IMG/VR virus record: IMGVR_UViG_3300032284_000936
Span: 1 to 38,341 of that record
Reading direction: 5' to 3' (one strand)
Length of the DNA stretch: 38,341 nt
From: a virus
A model generated the notes under the pieces. It was not told the DNA's origin. It did not search any database and saw only the letters and a list, made by a program, of their open reading frames with translations. Position 1 is the stretch's first letter. Each line of letters starts with the position of its first letter. The position numbers and the translations under genes are program-made. Positions 8,460 to 16,668 of this stretch are shown here, piece by piece.

Positions 8460-8804
8460 ATGAATAATGCTTTTCAATTTGCACCACAAAATTACGGTGA
8501 TTGGGCCAGTTATGCGGGATTTGACCGTACAACTGGAACTACAGATTTTGGAATTGCTCCTCCAGAAACAAAAACTGCATCAAGTGAAGATGGCATAGAA
8601 CCACCAAAAACTATTGGTGAATATTTTGACAAACAAATTAAACCATTAAAAGATACATACAACCAAATCACTGCAGCAGGTAAGCAATTAGCAGAAGGCA
8701 ACATGATGAATGCTTACAATACGATGCAAAAGCCTGCTTCACAATTTGGACTATCTCAACCACAACAAAATAACGCAATTTCGTTTGACCATCTTTGGAA
8801 TTAA
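8460..8804 (+). CDS. Hypothetical protein between ejection-protein genes
   Basis: 114 residues, hydrophilic, starting MNNAFQFAPQNYGDW. It has a Pro/Thr-rich middle and a central helix around FDKQIKPLKDTYNQI. No motif recognised. It starts two bases after the previous stop, so it is probably part of the same internal-virion set. Confidence 0.6.
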   Translation: MNNAFQFAPQNYGDWASYAGFDRTTGTTDFGIAPPETKTASSEDGIEPPKTIGEYFDKQIKPLKDTYNQITAAGKQLAEGNMMNAYNTMQKPASQFGLSQPQQNNAISFDHLWN

Positions 8805-8813
8805 GGGGGCCTT

Positions 8814-10436
8814 ATGCCTGTAGCAGAATTATTGCCAGAAGAAAAAACAAATAATGAAATAGAAGGTGCAAAGCCTCCTATTCCAGCACAACTGTCTCCT
8901 GTTACACCAAATAAAGTTCCTTCATTGGTTGCACCAGAACCAACTAAACAATTTTCAGATCAATCTGTTGTTAATTCATTAATCAAACCTGCTGATGTAG
9001 ACCCTTTTGATAAGCAAAATCAAGAAGCAATTAAAGGTTTAGTTAATTGGAGTAAGAATCCAAATAATGAAAACAACATAAAAGTTGCTGACATTATTCA
9101 AAAGAAAAACGAACAAGATCAAACTGGTCACATCAATACACAAACCCAGTGGGGTGGCGTATTAATGAGTTTGCTCAATCACGATTACAAAGGCGTATTT
9201 AAATACTTTAATGGCGGTCCTACCAGGATGGAAGAAGCTTTTTCTCCTGTTCACGGATATGCAGTTAAAGAATTTAACATGAATGGTTTTACTGGTCGTT
9301 ATTTTAAGAAAGATGAACAAGGTAAATTAGCACCACTTGATCCCAAGTTAATTAATGACATTGAGAAAAAAGGTGGTTACTTTATTAGTCAAAGTGATTT
9401 GACGGCAGCAGCAGATTCTAGATACAAAAGCGCATCAGAATTGGCGCAAAAGGCTATGACAGGTGCTCCTGCTATAGTGATGAAGCAATATGAAACTGCT
9501 GCACAAACTGCACAACAAGCTTCTGCATACGCTAATGCCATTCAGAATCGTCAAAACATTGTTTTTCGTAAAGATGCAAAAGACAACAAAGTTAATGCTG
9601 GTTGGTTAGATGCTATTGGTCACTTAAAGCCAGAGCAATTGGCTGATCTTTATAGATCAAGCATTGAATACAAAACTGTTAGCGCAAATGCTTCTAGTGG
9701 TGCTAAGGCGAATAACAATGCCAATGTCCAATTAACAGATACTGAAAGCAATAAGATTGGTGGTAATCTTGGTGGTGGATTTGGTGCAAATCAGTTTGCC
9801 CCAGAAGGTGGAATTGCTCCATCACTGAATGCTGGAATCAATGGTGCAATCAACAATTCTGCAACCAATGGAGTATCTGTTGGTGGTTCATCATCAGCAG
9901 AAGCAGCAAGATCAGCAGGAACAACCAATCAGATTCAACAACAGTTTATTAACAAGGTTCAATCTATTGTTGGTGGACAAATTAAGACTCCTCAGCAATT
10001 TGAAGACTTGCAAAATTATTTGGCTTTGACCAATGAAATTAATACGCAAGCTGCAGGTTTGAATTTGGAGAGTAAAGCACCAGGTACAGTTGCAGTATCT
10101 AAAGTTTATGATCCTTTGTTGGCAGGCTCAAAGAATATTTCTATTCAAGACGAGCAAGGCAAAAAGAATGCATCTTTACTTTCCGCTTGGGAATCTTTTC
10201 TCGCTAAAAAGATTAATGAAACAAATGGTCAACCTGGTTCAAGAGATCAATTGGAAGAAGAGTTTAGAAATACAAATACCTTTAAAGGCATCAATTACCT
10301 TTACGACAATAGAATCAAAACAGTTGTTACTGGCGTAAAGCATCAGCCACAAGAAGGTGACATCATGGTCAATCCAAATACAAATCGTCCAGAAATATAC
10401 CGCAACGGTAGATTGGAGCCTTTAAATGTCAGATGA
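8814..10436 (+). CDS. Large internal virion protein candidate
   Basis: 540 residues, hydrophilic, Gln/Asn/Ala-rich, with no membrane segment. After a Pro-rich N-terminal ~60 residues come a compact region around TQWGGVLMSLLNHDYKGVFK (about residues 102-121) and long Ala/Gln helices near 195-240. A Gly/Asn linker separates these from a C-terminal domain of about 150 residues. The C-terminus (VNPNTNRPEIYRNGRLE) resembles small beta motifs seen at the ends of virion proteins. I do not see lysozyme or transglycosylase residues. It overlaps the next gene by 11 bases. Confidence 0.6.
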   Translation: MPVAELLPEEKTNNEIEGAKPPIPAQLSPVTPNKVPSLVAPEPTKQFSDQSVVNSLIKPADVDPFDKQNQEAIKGLVNWSKNPNNENNIKVADIIQKKNEQDQTGHINTQTQWGGVLMSLLNHDYKGVFKYFNGGPTRMEEAFSPVHGYAVKEFNMNGFTGRYFKKDEQGKLAPLDPKLINDIEKKGGYFISQSDLTAAADSRYKSASELAQKAMTGAPAIVMKQYETAAQTAQQASAYANAIQNRQNIVFRKDAKDNKVNAGWLDAIGHLKPEQLADLYRSSIEYKTVSANASSGAKANNNANVQLTDTESNKIGGNLGGGFGANQFAPEGGIAPSLNAGINGAINNSATNGVSVGGSSSAEAARSAGTTNQIQQQFINKVQSIVGGQIKTPQQFEDLQNYLALTNEINTQAAGLNLESKAPGTVAVSKVYDPLLAGSKNISIQDEQGKKNASLLSAWESFLAKKINETNGQPGSRDQLEEEFRNTNTFKGINYLYDNRIKTVVTGVKHQPQEGDIMVNPNTNRPEIYRNGRLEPLNVR

Positions 10437-11802
10437 TTATTTTAGTGACTATGTTTTTACAAAGCCTATTCAAGCAGAAAAAGAAGTAGTAGCTTCTCAG
10501 TTAACTACACCTGCTCAAAAGGCTTACCAAGCTCCTCCTGTTCCTCCACCTGCAGTTGGTGCACCCCAAGGCGGTCCATTGCCACCAGGCTTTCAAATGC
10601 CTGCAATACCAACACCAAATGTTCAAGCGCCACCTTTGCCTTCAACTGATCAACCTTTGCAAGTTCAAGCTCCACAACTTGATGTGCAACAGATTGCAAA
10701 ACAAGCTAAAGAACTTAAAAAAGAAATTGGTCCCGCTAAAGCTAAAAGTGTTATGGATAGCGAATACTTTTTACCTGGTTTAGGCGGTTTAGGATTATTG
10801 GCTGGAGCTGCCGCAGTTGGTTATGGATTGTCTAAGACTGAAAGAAAATCTATTCCAGATAGAGACATTCGTAAGATTGAGCCATTGATGGATGTGAACA
10901 CACAACCCACTCCTGGTGTAACTGAGCCAACATTTAAAAATAATGATTTTTCATTTCCTTCAAACGAAACCGTAGGTTCAACAATTCCAACACCTGAAGA
11001 TATTACGCAAACATCTGGTTATCAAAAACTTCAAAATCTTGAAAATGTAGCTAATGGACCTTTGCCTAATGAAGATGAAGCTACATTAATTAGAAACAGT
11101 GAAAGAAACAAAGCTTCAAATTTAGTTGCCGAACAAGCTGGTGTAACTCCAGAAACTACACCTGCAGAAGCAGATACTATAGTTGCATCAAGAGAAGCTG
11201 CACTTGATCCCAAAGAGAAGGCTGCACAAAAGCAAGAAATAAAAGGTGCAGTTGAACCAAAAACAAAAGGCAAAGTATTTAAAGAAATTCCAGAAGGAAT
11301 GATGTTTTTAGAAGGCGCTAATGGTTATACAAATTGGTTGTACAACACTCACAAAGGTCGGATGAATGCAATCATTAATGAATTTAATGGTGGCAAATAT
11401 CCTCAAACCCAAGAAGAAGCGTCTTTACTCAATAAAAAATACAACGAAAAATATGGTGGGACAAATCGTGGCCCAGTTATTCCTAAAGAAATTGCTATTG
11501 AAAGAGGAATCGAACCATATCCACCAGGTCGTACGTTGGGTAAAACTGGAACTTATTTGGGCAAAGCAGGTATGTTGGCTGCTATTGCTGATGTTGCAAA
11601 CGCCACCCAAGAATCGTACAAAACAGGCGAAATTAATCCCATACTTTCTAAGTTATTTGATTTTGCACAAGCAGCAGGAGCAAGAGCAGGATTTGCTACA
11701 CATCATGGTGGTTTAAACACCAATGAAGAAAAAGAACTTGCCATGAGAAGAAAAATGGGCGGTGGACGGGGTGTTGCGCCTCCAGGAATGGGGCAACGAT
11801 GA
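10426..11802 (+). CDS. Internal virion protein candidate with one membrane segment
   Basis: 458 residues. The N-terminal ~90 residues are Pro/Gln-rich (PAPP-type linker). A hydrophobic Gly/Ala segment follows (PGLGGLGLLAGAAAVGYGL, about 117-135), then a charged region rich in Glu and Ala, and a C-terminal domain that includes EGANGYTNWLYNTHKGR. The single Gly-rich membrane-like segment fits a protein that helps form a channel during DNA ejection. That role is inference. No enzyme motif recognised. Confidence 0.55.
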   Translation: MSDDYFSDYVFTKPIQAEKEVVASQLTTPAQKAYQAPPVPPPAVGAPQGGPLPPGFQMPAIPTPNVQAPPLPSTDQPLQVQAPQLDVQQIAKQAKELKKEIGPAKAKSVMDSEYFLPGLGGLGLLAGAAAVGYGLSKTERKSIPDRDIRKIEPLMDVNTQPTPGVTEPTFKNNDFSFPSNETVGSTIPTPEDITQTSGYQKLQNLENVANGPLPNEDEATLIRNSERNKASNLVAEQAGVTPETTPAEADTIVASREAALDPKEKAAQKQEIKGAVEPKTKGKVFKEIPEGMMFLEGANGYTNWLYNTHKGRMNAIINEFNGGKYPQTQEEASLLNKKYNEKYGGTNRGPVIPKEIAIERGIEPYPPGRTLGKTGTYLGKAGMLAAIADVANATQESYKTGEINPILSKLFDFAQAAGARAGFATHHGGLNTNEEKELAMRRKMGGGRGVAPPGMGQR

Positions 11803-11984
11803 GTACATTAGTCGAAGTTGAGGGCAAGATCAATGCACACGTTGATGTTTGCGAAGTTCGGTACAAAGGTATCGAAAGGGAAATGCAAGGGGTTAATGCC
11901 CGTTTAAAGCGCATAGAACAACTGATGATAGGCACTTGTAGTTCTTTCATTGTCCTCTTAGTTCATTTGTTAACAAAGGCTTAA
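11799..11984 (+). CDS. Small coiled-coil plus C-terminal membrane protein (XhlA-like)
   Basis: 61 residues: a charged helical N-terminal part (residues 1-42, with RYKGIEREMQGVNARLKRIE as heptads) and one C-terminal hydrophobic segment (about 46-59, SSFIVLLVHLLT). This is the architecture of hemolysin XhlA-like proteins that accompany phage holins. The start overlaps the previous stop (ATGA). As the first gene before the lysis block it may assist membrane lesion formation, but no activity can be read from the sequence. Confidence 0.6.
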   Translation: MSTLVEVEGKINAHVDVCEVRYKGIEREMQGVNARLKRIEQLMIGTCSSFIVLLVHLLTKA

Positions 11985-12010
11985 AGATTGATCCGTTTAC
12001 GCTTGTCGCA

Positions 12011-12712
12011 ATGGCTTCTGGGGCTTTCAAGCTTATTAAGCAGTCTTGCGAGATGCTTAATGAAGGCAGAGCGTTGGTTAAAGAGGTTGTCGGTGAGGTT
12101 GGTGGTGCAATCGACAACATCCAAGGGGCAAAGAAAGACGTACTCGGTTTATGGGGCAAAATCCTTGGCCTCTTTGGAGTCAAACCTGCCCCAGCCCCAA
12201 TCTCAACACCTAAGCCAGTTGCTAAACCAGTTAAGAAGGTCAAACAAAAAGCACCAGAATTCGATGAAAATGCAATATTTACGGAGGTCGGGAAGAACCT
12301 GACTGAGTTTTTTAAAGCATATAACGCATTGGACTTGTACATTAAGGAAGAGGAAGAGAAATCCCGTCATGTATTTGATCCAAACAATGACAATTCAGCA
12401 AACGCTATTAACCGAGTATTGGCTCAGTTACAGATGGAAAAGCTGAATGAAGAGTTAAGGGAGTTTATGGTCTACCATGTTCCTCCAGAAATGAAGGACT
12501 TGTATGGTCGGGTAAACAAAATGCTTGGGCAAATTGCAAATGAACAGGAGTTAGCAAGGATGGACCAACTTCAGAAAGCACGAAAAGCAGCATGGCAACG
12601 AAGACAGGTGGCAGACAAAATACAAAACCGTCTAATGGCTACGGGTCTTACAGCGTTCCTGATCCTGTGGATGTGGGTCGTGATACTCACAATGACAGGG
12701 AGACTTGGTTAG
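12011..12712 (+). CDS. Hypothetical protein with C-terminal membrane segment; start possibly ATT at 11987
   Basis: 233 residues from ATG 12011. The N-terminus is amphipathic helical, a Pro/Lys linker lies near 55-80, a charged helical domain extends to about 205, and a C-terminal membrane segment follows (TGLTAFLILWMWVVILTM). The ATG has no ribosome site. Eight codons upstream in frame, an ATT at 11987 has aaagg eight bases before it, and the extra residues IDPFTLVA resemble the DPFT start of similar phage proteins I remember. A non-canonical start is therefore plausible. The position suggests a role in lysis or membrane association. Confidence 0.6.
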   Translation: MASGAFKLIKQSCEMLNEGRALVKEVVGEVGGAIDNIQGAKKDVLGLWGKILGLFGVKPAPAPISTPKPVAKPVKKVKQKAPEFDENAIFTEVGKNLTEFFKAYNALDLYIKEEEEKSRHVFDPNNDNSANAINRVLAQLQMEKLNEELREFMVYHVPPEMKDLYGRVNKMLGQIANEQELARMDQLQKARKAAWQRRQVADKIQNRLMATGLTAFLILWMWVVILTMTGRLG

Positions 12713-12840
12713 TCGTTATTCTGATGATTGTTTTGATTTTCATTTTATTGATTATTCCATTCATCTTGGACATTTATGTGGAATCTAAGATCACATTGAG
12801 CAAAGCAGAAAAAGCCCTACAAAAATTGGAATCAAAATGA
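12592..12840 (+). CDS. Small membrane protein, possible holin-like
   Basis: 82 residues with one strong membrane segment (about residues 40-62, VVILMIVLIFILLIIPFIL) between a polar Gly/Asn/Ser-rich N-terminus and a charged Lys/Glu C-terminal helix. It overlaps the previous gene by 121 bases, so a shorter version starting near 12724 cannot be excluded. It lies in the lysis block before a lipoprotein and a two-segment holin candidate. Confidence 0.5.
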   Translation: MATKTGGRQNTKPSNGYGSYSVPDPVDVGRDTHNDRETWLVVILMIVLIFILLIIPFILDIYVESKITLSKAEKALQKLESK

Positions 12841-13040
12841 AATATTTATTGGTTATATTGCTTTTAGTGGGGTGTGATGATCGTTACCGATATGAATGCC
12901 AAGACCCTAAAAACTTTCCATTAAAGAAATGCCAACGCCCTGACTGTCTTTTTAGCCAAGATTGTCCAGATTATTTAGTAGCCCCAGTACTGGAGAAACA
13001 AGTTGTCCAAGTTCCAACTCCAACGCCTGCTGACAAGTGA
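12837..13040 (+). CDS. Small Cys-rich lipoprotein
   Basis: 67 residues. MKYLLVILLLVGC is a lipoprotein signal with the lipid-modified Cys at 13, followed by DDRYRYECQDPKNF and several further Cys residues. The same DDRYRY-C-DP pattern occurs in small lipoproteins of other proteobacterial phages I know, near their lysis genes. The start overlaps the previous stop (ATGA). Likely in the inner leaflet of the outer membrane; function unknown, possibly in lysis or superinfection exclusion. Confidence 0.75.
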   Translation: MKYLLVILLLVGCDDRYRYECQDPKNFPLKKCQRPDCLFSQDCPDYLVAPVLEKQVVQVPTPTPADK

Positions 13041-13488
13041 AGAGATTGAAGTAAGGGTTTGGGCTACGGTCGTTATCGTAGTCACAATCATTCTTGCTGG
13101 TATCGTCATGTTCATGCTCTATAGCTTGGCATTCGTGGTTCAACCCATCAAGTCTATGGCTCCAATAGACCAAGCGTTTACCAAGATGCTGAACGACATT
13201 GTTTTACTGATTGTGGGGGGTATTGGTGGCGTAATGAGTCGTAAAGGTGTCCAGGCTATTGCTGACAAGCTTTCTCCACCTCCAACTACAACAACCACTG
13301 TAACTTCTACACCTGCTCCAGTGGCCTCTAGTGGAATGCCAGACTTTAACTTTATGGGGTTTGTTAATCCTAAGTTAGATGAAGAATGGCGAGCACCACC
13401 ACCCCCAACGACTCCTCCTGATTACATAGACCCTGCTAAAGAAGAAATAGCCCATGAGCGTGCTATTGCCAAAGCGGAGGCCATATGA
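13003..13488 (+). CDS. Probable holin (two membrane segments), TTG start
   Basis: 161 residues. The first membrane segment is at about 20-46 (WATVVIVVTIILAGIVMFML), the second at about 66-78 (IVLLIVGGIGGVM). A Thr/Pro-rich cytoplasmic tail follows. It sits directly before the spanin and endolysin genes, as holins do. The TTG start at 13003 is supported by ggaga six bases upstream and overlaps the lipoprotein gene by 38 bases; no better ATG precedes the first membrane segment. Confidence 0.65.
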   Translation: MSKFQLQRLLTSEEIEVRVWATVVIVVTIILAGIVMFMLYSLAFVVQPIKSMAPIDQAFTKMLNDIVLLIVGGIGGVMSRKGVQAIADKLSPPPTTTTTVTSTPAPVASSGMPDFNFMGFVNPKLDEEWRAPPPPTTPPDYIDPAKEEIAHERAIAKAEAI

Positions 13489-13979
13489 TTCCTAATCCTT
13501 GGATGATCTTAGGGGCGGTGTTTTTAGCGATCAGTCTGTACTTTTATGGCCACCATAAGGGTTGGGCAGAGCGAGATGCTGAGATGCAAGCTGAGATAGC
13601 CATTAAGAATGAAGAATCTAGGGCTAAAGAACAGGAAATGAACCAGAAACTTAATGAACAATCTAGTAAATTACAGGAGGCCAACAATGCTATCGGTGAA
13701 AAACAAACTGCTCTTGATCGTGCCATTCGCTCTGGTAAGTTGCGCCTCCCCTCCTCAAGTTGCGTACAAGCCACCACAAATCCCACCCCTGCCAGTGGAA
13801 ATAGCAACCAAGCGCCAAGCCAACCTGACCGACAGACTGACACAACTACTGACTCCGACAGAGAAACCCTCGCAGCAATCGCCCAAATCGTTGCAGACGG
13901 AGACAAAGCCATCAACCAATTGAATGCTTGTATAGACGCATACAACCAAGTAAGGGAAACAGTAAATGGTCAACGCTGA
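13485..13979 (+). CDS. Rz: Rz-like inner-membrane spanin
   Basis: 164 residues. An N-terminal signal-anchor (WMILGAVFLAISLYFYG, about 6-22) is followed by a periplasmic coiled coil rich in Glu, Gln and Lys (about 30-85), then a polar Thr/Ser/Asp linker and a C-terminal helix with a Cys. This is the i-spanin layout. An o-spanin is nested in the +1 frame, and the endolysin gene overlaps the 3' end by 14 bases. The two spanins fuse the membranes after the cell wall is cut. Confidence 0.85.
   Translation: MIPNPWMILGAVFLAISLYFYGHHKGWAERDAEMQAEIAIKNEESRAKEQEMNQKLNEQSSKLQEANNAIGEKQTALDRAIRSGKLRLPSSSCVQATTNPTPASGNSNQAPSQPDRQTDTTTDSDRETLAAIAQIVADGDKAINQLNACIDAYNQVRETVNGQR
13687..13923 (+). CDS. Rz1: Rz1-like outer-membrane lipoprotein spanin, nested in Rz
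   Basis: 78 residues fully inside the Rz-like gene in another frame, as for lambda Rz1. MLSVKNKLLLIVPFALVSC is a lipoprotein signal with lipobox ALVSC (lipid-modified Cys at 19). The mature part is Pro-rich (PPQVAYKPPQIPPLP). The ATG at 13687 has a near-perfect aggagg six bases upstream, which decides the start over an ATG at 13654. Classic o-spanin length and composition. Confidence 0.88.
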   Translation: MLSVKNKLLLIVPFALVSCASPPQVAYKPPQIPPLPVEIATKRQANLTDRLTQLLTPTEKPSQQSPKSLQTETKPSTN

Positions 13980-14562
13980 ACAACTCCAACGCCTAGGAAT
14001 CGGCATCGAATGGGTTCCTGCGCTGAACGATACTTTTACCAAGTTTGGTATTGCTACTGTTAAACAACAGGCCGCTTTTATCGGGCAGTGCTCGCATGAA
14101 TGCGGTAACTTTCGTATACTAGAAGAAAATCTTAATTATCGTGCTGCCACTCTGATGAAATTGTGGTCTAAACGCTTTCCAACACAAGAAATAGCCAATT
14201 CGTATGAAAAGAATCCTAAGAAAATTGCCAATATGGTTTACTCGAACCGCATGGGCAATAGGGACGAAACCTCTGGAGATGGGTATCGTTTTAGGGGGCG
14301 TGGTTGTATTCAGCTTACTGGTCACGCCAATTACTTCCATGCTAGTAAAGCTTGTGGGGTGGACTTTGTGATGGACCCTGACCTAGTAGCGACTCCCCAA
14401 TATGCTGCCATGACTGCAGGATGGTTTTGGATTACGCATGGGTGTAATCCCTTAGCTGAAAATGAGGATTGGATCGCTCTGACCAAAAAAATTAATGGGG
14501 GGACTATTGGTCTTGATGATAGAATTAAACAGACGCAAAGAGCAGTTGCCGTCCTAAGTTAG
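13966..14562 (+). CDS. Endolysin, GH19 chitinase-like
   Basis: 198 residues with no signal peptide, so export needs the holin. GH19-type motifs are QCSHECGNF (residues 41-49, catalytic Glu45), EENLNYRA (53-60, second acid Glu54 or nearby), NPKKIANMVYSNRMGN (about 83-98) and FRGRGCIQLTGHANYF (about 109-124). The family cuts the glycan strands of peptidoglycan. The length is typical of a single-domain phage GH19 lysin. It is the last gene of the late operon, before a strong terminator. Confidence 0.93.
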   Translation: MVNAEQLQRLGIGIEWVPALNDTFTKFGIATVKQQAAFIGQCSHECGNFRILEENLNYRAATLMKLWSKRFPTQEIANSYEKNPKKIANMVYSNRMGNRDETSGDGYRFRGRGCIQLTGHANYFHASKACGVDFVMDPDLVATPQYAAMTAGWFWITHGCNPLAENEDWIALTKKINGGTIGLDDRIKQTQRAVAVLS

Positions 14563-14586
14563 ATATCCTTTGCAAAGAAGGTTGTG

Positions 14587-14614
14587 GGAGAGGGTGATTC
14601 CTCTCCTTTTTTTT
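14587..14614 (+). terminator. Rho-independent terminator after the endolysin
   Basis: A perfect 7-bp stem (GGAGAGG 14587-14593 with CCTCTCC 14600-14606), a six-base loop and eight T residues (14607-14614). It closes the rightward late operon and lies at the convergence with the leftward operon. Confidence 0.92.
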
Positions 14615-14915
14615 ATATCGCTTTCATAATCCCCTGAGCTTTGCCAGATCGACCTATTCTGGTTCCGACTACCTCAATTAACTTCTTGGTCTTTAGTGCC
14701 TTGTAACGGGCAGTAATGGAGCCGTATGGAAGCCCTGGTAGCTCTGCCAAGACATCATCAGATATACACCCATCAGGATGCGTCCTAATGACCTCATAGA
14801 CAAGTTTTTCAAGGGTTTTGGTATCTACGGCATGGGCTGCTTGAACAGACGTTTCTGGAGCGTCTTTTCGATGCAGAAATTTAGGTAGAGTTCCGAATAA
14901 GTCTAGGTTAAGCAT
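14613..14915 (-). CDS. Winged-helix DNA-binding protein
   Basis: 100 residues. The N-terminus has LNLDLFGTLPKF; residues about 27-95 form three helices and a wing (EVIRTHPDGCISDDVLAELPGLPYGSITARYKALK then GTRIGRSGKAQGI). I know this pattern from small phage proteins next to recombination genes. Probably binds DNA, either as a regulator of the leftward operon or as a replication accessory. Last gene of its operon. Confidence 0.7.
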   Translation of the reverse strand: MLNLDLFGTLPKFLHRKDAPETSVQAAHAVDTKTLEKLVYEVIRTHPDGCISDDVLAELPGLPYGSITARYKALKTKKLIEVVGTRIGRSGKAQGIMKAI

Positions 14916-14923
14916 GGTTCACC

Positions 14924-15235
14924 TCAAAATGGGATCGTATCGTCTGCCATATCTACTACTGATCCACGCCTTGTGGGTTCATCAATAGAGCGTTCTGGTT
15001 TTGCTAACTTGGCCTTTTCCATCACCACTGCATTGAATTTCTCAGATGCATAGATGTAATTAAAGTATTTGCCCTCATTGGTTTTTTTGGATGGATAACT
15101 TACAAAATCCCCTTTAGGACCTGTTTTGATATTGCATCCTTTGATCGTAATAAATGGATCAGCAGCCTCTTTGGACGCAATCATCACATTGAATGAAGGG
15201 TATTGACCATCTAACCATTGAACTTTGACTTCCAT
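14924..15235 (-). CDS. SSB-like / SpoVG-like DNA-binding protein with acidic SSB tip
   Basis: 103 residues. Residues 37-60 (GPKGDFVSYPSKKTNEGKYFNYI) resemble the small beta fold of SpoVG-like proteins. The last residues, DDTIPF, match the acidic-hydrophobic C-terminal tip of bacterial SSB (DDDIPF) that recruits replication and repair partners. Directly downstream of the annealing protein gene (2 bases apart), so it is probably the phage's single-strand-binding protein. It is shorter than cellular SSB. Confidence 0.75.
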   Translation of the reverse strand: MEVKVQWLDGQYPSFNVMIASKEAADPFITIKGCNIKTGPKGDFVSYPSKKTNEGKYFNYIYASEKFNAVVMEKAKLAKPERSIDEPTRRGSVVDMADDTIPF

Positions 15236-15237
15236 TT

Positions 15238-15849
15238 TTAGTTTCCTTTAAGTGAATCTGCGTGTTTTTTAAGTGCTGACCTAATTTTTGAGTCCAATAG
15301 ACTCCAGAGGTAAGTCTTTTCCTCTGAATCAGTTACCTGGATTGCTTCTTCATAAGCACCTATAACATCATCCTTGTTGAAGTGGTCAATGATCTCCATT
15401 GCCACATCTCTTAACATTAACTTTTGTTCCTCAGTAACCATCACGCCATCGGTAGGTTTATGTTTAGGTAGGTTAGCTTCTTCGGGTAAGTCTTCACCAC
15501 TATAAATATATAACCCAAGTCCATGAAGTGACAGTGCTTTGGTCATGCAACGCATTATCGCAGTGTTTACTGCAAAGGCATCAGGTTTAGGGATTGCCTT
15601 GTTTTTGTAGTCCATCACAGGAAGCTGGCAAGTCATAGGTTTGCCAAACAATGTAACGGTTACAAACACCATGCAAGTGCCATTGATGTCCATGTAGCAC
15701 TTGTCTCCAAACATCTCTACTTTGTAAGTAGCTTGATCGTCTGCCTTGAGTGCTAAGTCCCATGCCCATGCCCAAGAAAGATAAGTGAGATTACCTTTCT
15801 TTTCTGTGTGTTCATTGACGTTTAGTTTAAGTAAATCTTTTACTGTCAT
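15238..15849 (-). CDS. DUF1071/ERF-type single-strand annealing protein
   Basis: 203 residues. Core motifs are NLTYLSWAWAWDL (about 20-32), CQLPVMDYKNKAI (about 74-86) and NTAIMRCMTKALSLHGLGLYIYSGEDLP (about 95-122), which I recognise from DUF1071 recombinases related to RAD52/ERF. These proteins anneal complementary single strands during phage recombination and recombination-dependent replication. The C-terminal ~70 residues are helical and charged. The operon partner with an SSB-like tip fits this role. Confidence 0.88.
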   Translation of the reverse strand: MTVKDLLKLNVNEHTEKKGNLTYLSWAWAWDLALKADDQATYKVEMFGDKCYMDINGTCMVFVTVTLFGKPMTCQLPVMDYKNKAIPKPDAFAVNTAIMRCMTKALSLHGLGLYIYSGEDLPEEANLPKHKPTDGVMVTEEQKLMLRDVAMEIIDHFNKDDVIGAYEEAIQVTDSEEKTYLWSLLDSKIRSALKKHADSLKGN

Positions 15850-16058
15850 GCTGCTACTCCAAATGCTATTCTATATTCCTCTTCAATGATGTTAGCTTGT
15901 GTAGCATCATCGAACTGTCTGAATGCCACAAAGTGTTCATCACCACAACATCTGACATTCATGGTTTTGAGTCTGATGCAATATCCACAATAAAGATCAT
16001 TTGCTGATTCTTTTTTGTATTCTGTTGCAAAGTCTGTGAATGCGTTTTTAACTTTCAT
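15846..16058 (-). CDS. Small Cys-rich protein, possible zinc binder
   Basis: 70 residues from an internal ATG at 16058 (MKVKNAFTDF), preferred because a longer version would cover most of the next gene's end. Cys residues are arranged as CGYC and, 11 residues on, CC, close to a CxxC-type metal site. Start and stop overlap neighbours by 4 bases. I remember similar short proteins beside phage annealing proteins; function unknown. Confidence 0.65.
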   Translation of the reverse strand: MKVKNAFTDFATEYKKESANDLYCGYCIRLKTMNVRCCGDEHFVAFRQFDDATQANIIEEEYRIAFGVAA

Positions 16059-16264
16059 CTGAACCCCCATACTAAAACTGAAAATGTAAAAATAAGAACA
16101 ATATAACAAGCCACCAACTCAAATGTATCACTAACTTTCACTTTTACTTTATTTTCTAAAAGCAAGTCTTGAATAAATTCTTCATCCTTGGTGAACTGAA
16201 CTGGCTTGAATGGCTCTTGATAACTTTTACCAATCGTCACTTTATCTGTCTTATATGGTGTCAT
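16055..16264 (-). CDS. Small single-span membrane protein
   Basis: 69 residues. A charged N-terminal part (about 1-46) precedes one C-terminal membrane segment (ELVACYIVLIFTFSVLVWGF). No family recognised. Overlaps both neighbours slightly, so it belongs to the leftward early operon. Confidence 0.6.
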   Translation of the reverse strand: MTPYKTDKVTIGKSYQEPFKPVQFTKDEEFIQDLLLENKVKVKVSDTFELVACYIVLIFTFSVLVWGFR

Positions 16265-16442
16265 TTGTAATCTCCAGTTTTACTTGCTCAGAATGTTTTC
16301 TAATTTCATAAGTTATCAAACCCAAGGCTTTTGCACCATTGTTTTGTTTGCTAAAGAACTCTACAGAGTTGGTGGGTCCTGGTTGAAAGTAAACCAATTC
16401 ACGCAAAGATTTTTCAATTTCAATTAATTCAGATAATTTCAT
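16251..16442 (-). CDS. Small hypothetical early protein
   Basis: 63 residues, mixed helix and strand, starting MKLSELIEIEKSLREL. No signal, membrane segment or motif seen. Overlaps the following gene by 14 bases and follows the previous by 9; a ggag-type site (caaggagcaacc on the minus strand) supports the start. Confidence 0.6.
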   Translation of the reverse strand: MKLSELIEIEKSLRELVYFQPGPTNSVEFFSKQNNGAKALGLITYEIRKHSEQVKLEITNDTI

Positions 16443-16451
16443 GGTTGCTCC

Positions 16452-16643
16452 TTAATAAATACGCTCTAATACTTTTTGATAAATCAAATCACTATCCTCA
16501 TTTAGCCATTCAATAGTTTTATCATCTAATGGTGTGCCATCAGTAAAGAAACCTCCAGAAATGTGAGCATCACAAAAATCAGGATAGTCTCTGTAATCAA
16601 TGTCATCCACTATTAAGCTATTAAAATCAATTTCTTTTTCCAT
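16452..16643 (-). CDS. Small acidic phage protein, first gene of leftward operon
   Basis: 63 residues, strongly acidic. It contains DIDYRDYPDFCDAHI, a pattern I know from uncharacterised small proteobacterial phage proteins, and ends in an acidic helix (EWLNEDSDLIYQKVLE). The ATG at 16643 has aaggag five bases upstream. First early gene after the divergent promoter. The acidic surface could suit a DNA mimic or a host-protein binder, but that is speculation. Confidence 0.7.
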   Translation of the reverse strand: MEKEIDFNSLIVDDIDYRDYPDFCDAHISGGFFTDGTPLDDKTIEWLNEDSDLIYQKVLERIY

Positions 16644-16668
16644 AACGACTCCTTGTTAAGATGTATGG

